From assembly GCA_028098005.1 (NCBI GenBank), contig JAOHFM010000005.1:1-57640 (forward strand): a DNA stretch of 57,640 bases, given 5' to 3'. The position numbers and the translations under genes are program-made. A model generated the notes under the pieces. The model was not told the origin of the DNA and searched no databases. It saw only the letters and a list, made by a program, of their open reading frames with translations. This DNA comes from Psychrosphaera sp. (GTDB lineage: Bacteria > Pseudomonadota > Gammaproteobacteria > Enterobacterales > Alteromonadaceae). Below, in pieces: positions 27,668 through 36,695 of the stretch (its first letter is position 1; each line of letters starts with the position of its first letter).

Positions 27668-29701
27668 GTGATTAGGCCATACTACAAGGGGATACAATCC
27701 CACCTTACTGTTTTGACCAGTGTTTTATTGTCCAGCGCCTTTCTATCACTCTACTTTGTAGTAGACTCGGTGTTAGTGGAGTGGGTCTTTATTTTAGTCG
27801 CTGCAGCAGGCGTTTATTTCTGCGTTGATAAATTTATGGAGCTAATTTTTAAGGAAAATTTAGTTTATAGCAATCAAATTAAGTCTATTTTCTACAATGA
27901 AATATTACACCAAGGTTATAATCCTTGTTTGTTAGTGTCACTTAATGACTTTGAGGTTATTGAGTTAAATTATTCCGCAAACAAAGCGTTAACTTTCGGG
28001 CCAAATGAGCCAATTTTATACCTTCAAGATATTCTAATAGATAAAAACAGCAAAGACCTACTCAACTGGTTGCGATCCATTCAAAGAGATCTAAAGTACT
28101 CAACACATGTAACTAACGTACGAATAAAAGATCGTCATGGGAAATTAATTCCAAAGGTTTCAAAAATAACAGCCATGCCAATAAAGTCCTTTGATAAAAG
28201 ATTGGTTATTATAAAGATTGAAGCCAAATCTAGGGTGTTAAATATATCGAATGAGCCATATCATTTATTAAAAAATATAGACATAACTCGGCATGCTGCG
28301 GGTACTGCTTATTGGGAATATGAGTTGGATTCAAACATGCTGTTTTTTAGCAGTTTAGTAGCAGAGCTGCTTGGTTTAGATGATTCTTTCAAATCTCCAA
28401 TGCTACTGAGTGAACTAGAAGAAAAAGCAGATTGCGCTATTTTTAATTTTGCTGAACAAATGTTTACAGGTGAAACTGGAAAACATTCATTTCACTCACA
28501 GAAAATGATTATTGACCGCAGTGGTAATCAGAAGTTTGTAGTCATGCAAGCACATTACTATGAAACTGAAAAAGTCATATTAGGTACACTTTACGATATG
28601 ACGGCAATAAAGAATACGGAAATAAAGCTAAGACAACGGGAACAGCAAATGAACCAACTTATTGACTCTATACCTGAGAGTATTTTGGTTTTGCAGAAAT
28701 CTAAAGTTGTTTTTTTTAACAGAGCTGCGGTTAAGTTATTTGCTTTTAATGAAGTGTCAGACATAGGTGATATGCCAATTGCGAACTTTGTATCAGATAG
28801 TGATAAGTCATTATTGCGGGATCGTATCAAGTATATGCTAGCGGGTAAAAAACGGAGTTACGGTTTTACATCGTTTAAGTTACAAAAGTCGACTGGCGAG
28901 TTTTTTGAAGCTGAAGTTGCTGTTAATTTAATTATTTATGATGGCATGGAATCTATTCAATTTGTAATTCGAGACTTAACTGAAGTACTTAGAGTGCGGC
29001 ATGCATTAGCGAAAGCGAATTTTAGATTAAGTGCGCTGTCTGCAAAAACATTGCAGCTAATTGAAGCTGAACGTAAACAAATAGCAGGTGAGTTGCACGA
29101 TGATGTTGGCCAATCGTTAACCGCAATTTTATTAGCAACAAAGTGGGTTAGCCGCCGGTTAGACAATAACGCTTTGTTGGAGAAAGTATCAGACATTCAT
29201 GATATTGCGAGTCAGAGCCTAGATACGGTAAGAAACTTATCGTTGCTACTTAGGCCTGCGCAATTGGACTCGCTCGGTTTTTCTCCTGCAATAAAATGGC
29301 AGATGGATAAATTACTATCTATTGATGATATTCAATTTGAAATAGATGATAAGGGCTTTCAAGAGTTAACGGACAAACAGGCAGAAATAGTTGGCTTCCG
29401 TATTGTTCAAGAGTCTCTCACTAATATTGTAAAACATGCTAAAGCCAAAAACGTTAAAGTAAAATTGAGCAGTGACCATGAAGTATTAATCATACAAGTT
29501 AGTGACGATGGCGTTGGTTTTGACGTGCATGCTCAAAGTGACAGTGTGGGATTAATTAACATGAAAGAGCGCGTAGAGTTGGCTGGTGGTGAGTTTAAAA
29601 TATTTTCCAAACCTTTATTAGGTACTGATATTAAAGTGGAAATTCCGTTGCGAAATACATTTTCAGAGCTAGAATCAAAAGACGCCTACTACGGAGAGTA
29701 A
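27668..29701 (+). CDS. NarX/DegS-type (HisKA_3) PAS histidine kinase
   Basis: A 677-residue kinase. Start GTG 27668 follows GGGAGG; an ATG two bases earlier is out of frame and hits a stop. Two N-terminal membrane helices (about 13-32 and 36-54) are followed by PAS-like domains (the clearest at about 320-440, IPESILVLQKSKVVFFNRAA). The HisKA_3 dimerisation region has the phospho-histidine in ERKQIAGELHDDVGQSLTA, and the C-terminal ATPase has ESLTNIVKHAKA and DDGVGF. This class phosphorylates LuxR/NarL-type regulators, and one begins 1 base after its stop (TAA then ATG), so the pair is clear. The signal sensed is not evident. Confidence 0.92.
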   Translation: MIRPYYKGIQSHLTVLTSVLLSSAFLSLYFVVDSVLVEWVFILVAAAGVYFCVDKFMELIFKENLVYSNQIKSIFYNEILHQGYNPCLLVSLNDFEVIELNYSANKALTFGPNEPILYLQDILIDKNSKDLLNWLRSIQRDLKYSTHVTNVRIKDRHGKLIPKVSKITAMPIKSFDKRLVIIKIEAKSRVLNISNEPYHLLKNIDITRHAAGTAYWEYELDSNMLFFSSLVAELLGLDDSFKSPMLLSELEEKADCAIFNFAEQMFTGETGKHSFHSQKMIIDRSGNQKFVVMQAHYYETEKVILGTLYDMTAIKNTEIKLRQREQQMNQLIDSIPESILVLQKSKVVFFNRAAVKLFAFNEVSDIGDMPIANFVSDSDKSLLRDRIKYMLAGKKRSYGFTSFKLQKSTGEFFEAEVAVNLIIYDGMESIQFVIRDLTEVLRVRHALAKANFRLSALSAKTLQLIEAERKQIAGELHDDVGQSLTAILLATKWVSRRLDNNALLEKVSDIHDIASQSLDTVRNLSLLLRPAQLDSLGFSPAIKWQMDKLLSIDDIQFEIDDKGFQELTDKQAEIVGFRIVQESLTNIVKHAKAKNVKVKLSSDHEVLIIQVSDDGVGFDVHAQSDSVGLINMKERVELAGGEFKIFSKPLLGTDIKVEIPLRNTFSELESKDAYYGE

Positions 29702-29702
29702 A

Positions 29703-30356
29703 ATGACAGAGAAGATAAAAGTAGTTTTAGTAGATGATCATCACTTAGTTAGGGCAGGTTTGAGGGCACTACTTGAAGATTTGGATGAATACGAAGTTGT
29801 TGCTGAAGGCGCCGATGGCAATGAAGTAATATCTTTAATAGAAAAAGTAGAACCAGACGTGGTTTTGCTAGATATTGCGATGAAAGTAAAATCAGGTTTA
29901 GACGCATTAATAGATGTAAAAACTATTTATCCAACCCTACCTGTGATCTTACTTACGATGCACAACACGAGTGATTATTTACAAACGGCCATTGAAAGAG
30001 GCGCCAATGCCTACTTACTCAAAGATTCGGCGGAAGTTGAGTTAGAGCTAGCGTTAAGTGCTGTATTGAAAAATGAAATTTATATAAGTCCAAAATTATC
30101 TGAGCAATTATTAGAGACGTTAAATTCTGACAGACAGAGTGAGCATGTCGTTGTTTCTAAAGTATTGACCCCTCGGCAAACAGAAATTTTAAAGATGTTA
30201 GCAGACGGAAAAGGTACAAAGGAAATTGCTTATGACTTAAATCTGAGTGTCAAAACAATTGAATCACATCGGTCGCAGATTATGGAGAGGTTACAAATTA
30301 GAGATTTGGCCTCCTTAGTTAGATTTGCTATTAAAAATGGCGTAACAACACTCTAA
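29703..30356 (+). CDS. NarL/FixJ-type response regulator
   Basis: A 217-residue DNA-binding regulator. The receiver (1-120) has the acidic pair in LVDDHH, acceptor Asp in VVLLDIAMK, and Lys in YLLKDS. The C-terminal LuxR-type helix-turn-helix (LTPRQTEILKMLADGKGTKEIA, then SVKTIESHRSQIMERL) is complete. It lies directly after the HisKA_3 kinase, its probable cognate partner, and closes the three-gene operon, which ends at a strong terminator about 140 bases on. Confidence 0.94.
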   Translation: MTEKIKVVLVDDHHLVRAGLRALLEDLDEYEVVAEGADGNEVISLIEKVEPDVVLLDIAMKVKSGLDALIDVKTIYPTLPVILLTMHNTSDYLQTAIERGANAYLLKDSAEVELELALSAVLKNEIYISPKLSEQLLETLNSDRQSEHVVVSKVLTPRQTEILKMLADGKGTKEIAYDLNLSVKTIESHRSQIMERLQIRDLASLVRFAIKNGVTTL

Positions 30357-30441
30357 AAACGTTTGTTAACTTACTGTTTCTAATAAAGGTATACGCTAGG
30401 GGACAGGAGTAGGCTATTTAAGAATGACCCCTATATATCAA

Positions 30442-30476
30442 TGATTAATACACGGGTAAACTGTTTACATTAATCA
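30442..30476. promoter_or_regulatory. Nested palindrome in the NarL-gene 3' region
   Basis: TGATTAAT (30442-30449) pairs with ATTAATCA (30469-30476), and inside it GTAAAC-T-GTTTAC (30456-30468) is a perfect palindrome. Six bases (ACACGG) bulge on the left arm only. It lies between the regulator stop and its terminator, so it may be an operator or an RNA stem. Function unknown. Confidence 0.35.
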
Positions 30477-30494
30477 AATACTCTCCAACCTGAC

Positions 30495-30529
30495 GCAGCC
30501 CTCATAGTTTTGAGAGGCTGCTTTTTTTT
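30495..30529 (+). terminator. Rho-independent terminator after the kinase-regulator operon
   Basis: GCAGCC (30495-30500) pairs with GGCTGC (30516-30521), with extra inner pairing (CTCA with TGAG), followed by eight Ts. Confidence 0.88.
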
Positions 30530-30637
30530 GATCAGGAATTATCTTAGCTGAAGCAAGGATTCTTCCTATGTTTATATTTGAAATAAGGAAGCATACTTTA
30601 AATAGTAAGCTACAAGTTTAATAAATTTGATGGGGCA

Positions 30638-31006
30638 ATGATGAACAATATTATTCGCACTTCCAAACTAGTTAAAACTTCAGAAGTAGTAGGCGCAGAT
30701 GAGCCTTCGCAAACCGAAAGTGATTTGGTGTCATTAATTTCATCTAGCAATAGCGTGATGCGAACTCTTGCCGCAAGAAACTTTAAATACTACCCAGAAC
30801 ATTTGAGTACTCTACTGAATCGGTTAGCGATAGAGGTGGATGAGTCCGTTATGATGGAAGTAAAAAATACGATTTTGGAGTTGGCCGTGAACGAGCCTGC
30901 AAACCAAATAATAGAACGTAAAGTAAGAGAGATAAGTAATTCAAAAGATAATGACGAACTCTTGGAGCGGACTTGCCAAGATATTTTGTCTCGATTAAAT
31001 AATTAG
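30638..31006 (+). CDS. Unknown small helical protein, possibly HEAT-like
   Basis: I do not recognise this 122-residue protein. It has two ATGs in a row (30638, 30641), no signal peptide and no membrane segment. After a polar N-terminus of about 28 residues it is helical. The segment SNSVMRTLAARNFKYYPEHLSTLLNRLAIEVDESVMMEVKNTIL (quoted here only by its pattern: helix, Pro-containing turn, helix, Asp-Glu turn, helix) resembles one to two HEAT-type repeats. It sits alone between the NarL-type regulator and the GGDEF-EAL protein, about 110 bases upstream of the latter. A scaffold or regulator of one of these is possible but unproven. Confidence 0.6.
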   Translation: MMNNIIRTSKLVKTSEVVGADEPSQTESDLVSLISSSNSVMRTLAARNFKYYPEHLSTLLNRLAIEVDESVMMEVKNTILELAVNEPANQIIERKVREISNSKDNDELLERTCQDILSRLNN

Positions 31007-31114
31007 CCCAGAGTTAAAATCATATTTAAAACTAGCATTGTTTTAATCAGCCACTATTATTGGAGTTGAAATAGGATAAGTTAGAGCGTAACTAAACGTA
31101 TTATTGGACGGTAG

Positions 31115-33295
31115 ATGGCAGCGGATAAATCATTAACTTCTAAAGTTGGTTATGTCAAAAAAGAGCTAAAAAGCGCAAAAACTCAATTGGTATTTTCTAT
31201 TATAACGTTGTTGTTGGTATCTTTTTGGTACAGCTACAATGCAATTAAAGTCCATAAGGATTACCAAAGCTCGCTCATGGAGTCTGTGACGCAACAGGTC
31301 ATTAATGAGTACCAAAACCATCTAGCCCAGCTAAGACAAAAAATAGATAGATTTCAATGGCGTAATCAAGCAGTGCTTGCAGACCTATATCGCCAGGGGG
31401 ATTTGACCGAAAGAGAAGACTATTTATCGTTGCTTAAAGAGCTTCGCGGAGATATTCCGGGTGTCAGGCTTTTCTCTATTTTTGATCAGCAAGGAAAAGG
31501 CGTTTTTGAAAATATCACTGGAGATTTCCTAGATGATTGTAAAAACGAAATCTACTCAACAATCCAAAATGATGGTCAGGAACAGCTGTTTTTGCACAAA
31601 GACCCTTCTTCGGTGCATTATGATATTCTTCAGCCTCTAATGGGGGCGCAAGAATTGTTGTTTCTATTTGTTGCATTTGAGCCTACTGTTTTAAAGGAGA
31701 TATTGGAGCGCTACCGTTTACCTCAGCAAGAATTGTTTCTACTAAGAAATGATAAACGAATTGAGATTGAGCTCAAAGAATCTGGTACCAGTGAGTTTAG
31801 TGACGTTGTTATGACGGATGCAGAGCTCGATGACTTTTCAAGTTTAGAGCCAATACCTAAAACTCGGTGGAATGTTGCCATTAAGCTGTCTGACAAATAT
31901 TCGAAAGATCTGGTTATTAATAACTATATATCATCTTTAATCGTTTGGGCTGTCATGTCCCTTTTACTTTTATTTAGTTACCTCTCTCAAAAGAAAAAAA
32001 GTGTAGGCCAGCTCAGGGCTTTAAGACAGCTAGAGTTTAGCAAATCACACGATAGTTTAACTGGGTTAATGACCAGAGATATTTTCACCCACTATTTTAA
32101 TAAATTACAACCATCTCTAAACAGCTCAAAAGGAGTGGGGCTTGTTGTTGATTTGGATAAATTTCAAGTATTTAATAACTCATTAGGTTTCACCAAAGGC
32201 GATTCTGTATTACGTCTTGTTGCAGAGCATATTAAACATACGGTTTCTGAGCAGGCTAAAGTTTCCAGAATAAGTAATGATCAATTTGCCATCATTGATT
32301 CTAATTTAGATCACGAGCATGCGCTTGAGTATGCGTCGAGCATAAAAACTAGTATTGAAATGCTCGACCTTTCCAATGTCGCCGATAATTTATCGTTAAC
32401 TAGCTGCATAGGTGTAGTAAATATTGACAGTGACATTGCGGATGCTGAACATTTAATGAGTTCACTTTTGTTAACGTTAAAGTTAGCTAAAAATAAAGGC
32501 CGAAATCAAGTTCTGCTATATCAATCGGATGATCCAGAGTTGCACAAACACGCCAAAGAAATGGAAATTTATCACACTATTCAAAAGTCACTGTATGACA
32601 GTAGCTTTCAGTTATATCGACAAGAGATAAGGCCTAACTTAGGGGCTAGTAGCTCTAAAGTTTATGAAGTTTTAATCAGAATGTTAGACTGTGATGGCAA
32701 ACTAGTTAGCCCAGCCGTTTTTATTCCAATTGCGGAACAGCACAGTTTGGCGATTGAATTAGATAAGTGGGTTATTTCAAATACGTTGAAAAACATGTCA
32801 ACCAGTGCCACTCAGGACCACTATTGCATAAACCTTTCAGGACAGACTTTAGCGGACCATAGTATGGTGGCCTTTGTTACCCAAAAAATTGAACAGTTTA
32901 ATGTCTCACCGAGTCAGGTTACTTTTGAAATTACTGAAACTTTTGCAATTACACATATAGACTCTGCTATTTCATTTATAAATCAAATAAGCGACCTTGG
33001 CTGTAAATTTGCGCTTGATGATTTTGGTAGCGGCCTATCTTCTTTCAGTTACTTGCAAAAGCTGTCAGTACAGAAGTTGAAAATTGATGGTGTTTTCATA
33101 AAAAACATTACTGAAAATCCGAGAAATCAAGCGTTTGTACACACAATGGTGACACTTGCAAAGTCTATGAATATGGAAACTGTAGCTGAGTTTGTTGAAA
33201 CAGAGCAAGAGTATATTGTACTCAAGGAACTCGGCTTGGATTTCTGTCAAGGCTATTACTTCCATAAACCTTCTGAATGGGTTGTGACGAAATAG
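31115..33295 (+). CDS. Membrane GGDEF-EAL protein with degenerate GGDEF, probable c-di-GMP phosphodiesterase
   Basis: This 726-residue protein has two membrane helices (about 26-44 and 272-290) that enclose a periplasmic sensor region. The GGDEF-type domain (about 310-470) has lost the catalytic loop: SNDQF (387-391) replaces GGDEF, so no cyclase activity is expected. The EAL domain (480-720) keeps YEVLIR (EVL 518-520), NLSGQ, FEITET, DDFGSG, KIDGVF and AEFVE, with Val and Phe replacing Ala and Gly in two motifs, but the metal-binding acidic residues remain. I infer an active phosphodiesterase that the degenerate GGDEF may regulate by binding GTP. It is monocistronic as far as can be seen. 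Confidence 0.88.
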   Translation: MAADKSLTSKVGYVKKELKSAKTQLVFSIITLLLVSFWYSYNAIKVHKDYQSSLMESVTQQVINEYQNHLAQLRQKIDRFQWRNQAVLADLYRQGDLTEREDYLSLLKELRGDIPGVRLFSIFDQQGKGVFENITGDFLDDCKNEIYSTIQNDGQEQLFLHKDPSSVHYDILQPLMGAQELLFLFVAFEPTVLKEILERYRLPQQELFLLRNDKRIEIELKESGTSEFSDVVMTDAELDDFSSLEPIPKTRWNVAIKLSDKYSKDLVINNYISSLIVWAVMSLLLLFSYLSQKKKSVGQLRALRQLEFSKSHDSLTGLMTRDIFTHYFNKLQPSLNSSKGVGLVVDLDKFQVFNNSLGFTKGDSVLRLVAEHIKHTVSEQAKVSRISNDQFAIIDSNLDHEHALEYASSIKTSIEMLDLSNVADNLSLTSCIGVVNIDSDIADAEHLMSSLLLTLKLAKNKGRNQVLLYQSDDPELHKHAKEMEIYHTIQKSLYDSSFQLYRQEIRPNLGASSSKVYEVLIRMLDCDGKLVSPAVFIPIAEQHSLAIELDKWVISNTLKNMSTSATQDHYCINLSGQTLADHSMVAFVTQKIEQFNVSPSQVTFEITETFAITHIDSAISFINQISDLGCKFALDDFGSGLSSFSYLQKLSVQKLKIDGVFIKNITENPRNQAFVHTMVTLAKSMNMETVAEFVETEQEYIVLKELGLDFCQGYYFHKPSEWVVTK

Positions 33296-33426
33296 TCTCA
33301 TCCCATACAATAATAAAGTCTCTAATGATGTGATTGTTGCATCTCAACAAAAGAGAATTGGACTACATTACATTTAATTTTTGTTCTTAGTCGATATACT
33401 TATCGTATTGCACATTATTAATTGAG

Positions 33427-34609
<1,183 letters not shown>

Positions 34610-34615
34610 ATTTGT

Positions 34616-35452
34616 ATGTTAAAAAATATAAGTTCAACAAAGGTGTTTGGTGGATGGCATAAGCAATTTCAGCATAAAGCGGCTAGCGTTGCTGGTGACA
34701 TGCAGTTTGCTGTATTTCTTCCACCAAGAATAAGTGATAGTAACAAAATGCCAGTTGTATATTGGTTGTCAGGGTTAACCTGCACTGACGAAAACTTTAT
34801 GCAAAAAGCTGGAGCGTTAAAGATGGCGGCTGAGCTAGGTATCGTTATTGTTGCTCCAGATACAAGTCCACGTGGTGAGTTTGTTGCTAACGATGACAGT
34901 TATGATTTAGGCCAAGGGGCCGGGTTTTACGTCAACGCGACAAAACAGCCGTGGGCTGCACATTATCAAATGTATGATTATGTAGTGAATGAGCTTCCTA
35001 AACTAATTGAGGCTGAATTTCCCGTTACCAGTCAAAAGTCTATCTCTGGCCATTCAATGGGTGGTCATGGTGCACTTACAATCGGTTTGAAAAACCCAGC
35101 GGCGTACGCTTCAGTTTCAGCATTTAGCCCTATCTGTAACCCTAGTGATTGCCCTTGGGGTGAAAAAGCATTCACGGCTTACTTAGGTCAAGATAGAAGT
35201 GTTTGGGCTCAATACGATACTGTAGAGTTGATTAAGGGGGCGGACTCATTTTTACCAACTCTGGTTGATCAAGGTTTGGCTGATAACTTTTATCCGGAAC
35301 AGCTTAAAACCGAGCAACTAATAAAAGTGGCTGCAGATCATAACTACGATATTGAAGTAAATATGCATGAGGGTTATGACCACAGTTACTACTTTATAGC
35401 GAGTTTTATAGAAACACATTTACAATTTCACGCGAGACACTTATTGAGGTAA
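34616..35452 (+). CDS. fghA: S-formylglutathione hydrolase
   Basis: It hydrolyses S-formylglutathione to formate and glutathione, the step after FrmA. It is a 278-residue alpha/beta hydrolase with the nucleophile elbow GHSMGGHGAL (Ser147), the oxyanion segment YWLSGLTCTDENFMQKAG, and the catalytic His in GYDHSYYFI. The N-terminal FGGWHKQFQH is typical. It is coupled to frmA (6-base gap) and followed by a terminator. Confidence 0.95.
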   Translation: MLKNISSTKVFGGWHKQFQHKAASVAGDMQFAVFLPPRISDSNKMPVVYWLSGLTCTDENFMQKAGALKMAAELGIVIVAPDTSPRGEFVANDDSYDLGQGAGFYVNATKQPWAAHYQMYDYVVNELPKLIEAEFPVTSQKSISGHSMGGHGALTIGLKNPAAYASVSAFSPICNPSDCPWGEKAFTAYLGQDRSVWAQYDTVELIKGADSFLPTLVDQGLADNFYPEQLKTEQLIKVAADHNYDIEVNMHEGYDHSYYFIASFIETHLQFHARHLLR

Positions 35453-35480
35453 GTCTTTACAATCGCTTAATTACATTATA

Positions 35481-35507
35481 AAAGGTCGGTACTACACCGG
35501 CTTTTTT
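35481..35507 (+). terminator. Rho-independent terminator of frmA-fghA
   Basis: AAAGGTCGG pairs with CCGGCTTT (eight pairs including one G-U and a single-base bulge) around the loop TACTACA, followed by a T-run. It lies 28 bases after the fghA stop. Confidence 0.7.
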
Positions 35508-35554
35508 GTTTTGAGCTAAACTTAAAAGGTCTTAACAAAAGAAGAGTTTAACGA

Positions 35555-36694
35555 GTGAAATCAAATCAGTACCACTATAAAAATAATGTATGGCAATCAT
35601 CAGCCGCGTTACCTAATTCAAGTCCAGCACAACTAGTATTAACTTTTGGTAACCGAAAGCTAATGCAAGATGAGCTTTTTCGTGAACAGTTAACCGTTGC
35701 GTTTCCCAACGCAGAAATTATAGGTTGCACAACCAGTGGTGAAATTCTAAATACTGAAATATATGATGAGACTTTGGTCGTCAATGAGTTGGAATTCGAG
35801 AGTACAAAAATTAATTGCCAAAGCGTTAGTCTGGATAACTTTGAAAATTTTGATGCTGCAATTTCTCACCTAGTTAATAGCCTGCCAATAGAGAATTTGA
35901 AACATGTTTTGGTAATATCTGACGGGCATAATGTTAACGGCACTGATTTAGCTAGTCAGCTTATGAACTTATTGCCGAAAGACGTAACCATTTCAGGCGG
36001 CTTAGCAGGCGACGGTGATCGCTTTCAAGAGACAATCGTTTGGCATAACGATCAGGTTGGTGCCAAAAGAATTGTTTTATGTGGTTTTTATGGTGACGCC
36101 ATTGATATTGGTTATGGAAGCTTAGGGGGCTGGGTGCCGTTTGGCCCTCAACGTTTGATAACAAAATCTAAATCTAACATCCTTTATGAATTAGATGGTC
36201 AGTCGGCATTAGCGTTATATAAAGAATATTTAGGCGAGTTTGCTTCGGAATTACCAGCATCAGCGTTACGCTTTCCACTTTGTTTAAAATATGAAAATAA
36301 CGAGGATTTTACTGTCCGAACGATTTTAAATATTGATGAGGAAACAAGTAGCTTAATCTTTGCCGGGGATATGCCTACTGGGCAATATGTAACATTAATG
36401 AGAGCTAATACTGGTAAACTAGTTGATGGTGCTCAAGTGGCAGCGGAACACTCTCTTGAGGTAGCGGAAGATAATGAGCCTGACTTCGCATTACTAATTA
36501 GTTGCGTGGGTAGGCGTTTAGTCCTGCAGCAAGAATCGGAATATGAATTGGAAAGTGTACAGGAAATATTAGGCGACTTTTGTAAGTTAAGCGGCTTTTA
36601 CTCCTATGGAGAACTTTCTCCAATGGGGGTCGATAACAGATGTGTACTTCACAACCAGACTATGACAATTACAACGTTTAAAGAACGCGTTTAA
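35555..36694 (+). CDS. FIST-domain sensory protein
   Basis: This 379-residue soluble protein matches the FIST N and FIST C architecture: PNAEIIGCTTSGEI in the first half, ISGGLAGDGDRF at the middle, and the C-terminal PDFALLISCVGRRLVL plus FYSYGELSP, the most conserved FIST_C segment. It starts at GTG 35555 after GAAGAG. FIST domains are sensory ligand-binding domains (amino acids have been proposed). The stop is 1 base from the ATG of the PAS-GGDEF-EAL gene, so the FIST protein and that enzyme are a coupled sensor/output pair on two chains. Confidence 0.9.
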   Translation: MKSNQYHYKNNVWQSSAALPNSSPAQLVLTFGNRKLMQDELFREQLTVAFPNAEIIGCTTSGEILNTEIYDETLVVNELEFESTKINCQSVSLDNFENFDAAISHLVNSLPIENLKHVLVISDGHNVNGTDLASQLMNLLPKDVTISGGLAGDGDRFQETIVWHNDQVGAKRIVLCGFYGDAIDIGYGSLGGWVPFGPQRLITKSKSNILYELDGQSALALYKEYLGEFASELPASALRFPLCLKYENNEDFTVRTILNIDEETSSLIFAGDMPTGQYVTLMRANTGKLVDGAQVAAEHSLEVAEDNEPDFALLISCVGRRLVLQQESEYELESVQEILGDFCKLSGFYSYGELSPMGVDNRCVLHNQTMTITTFKERV

Positions 36695-36695
36695 T

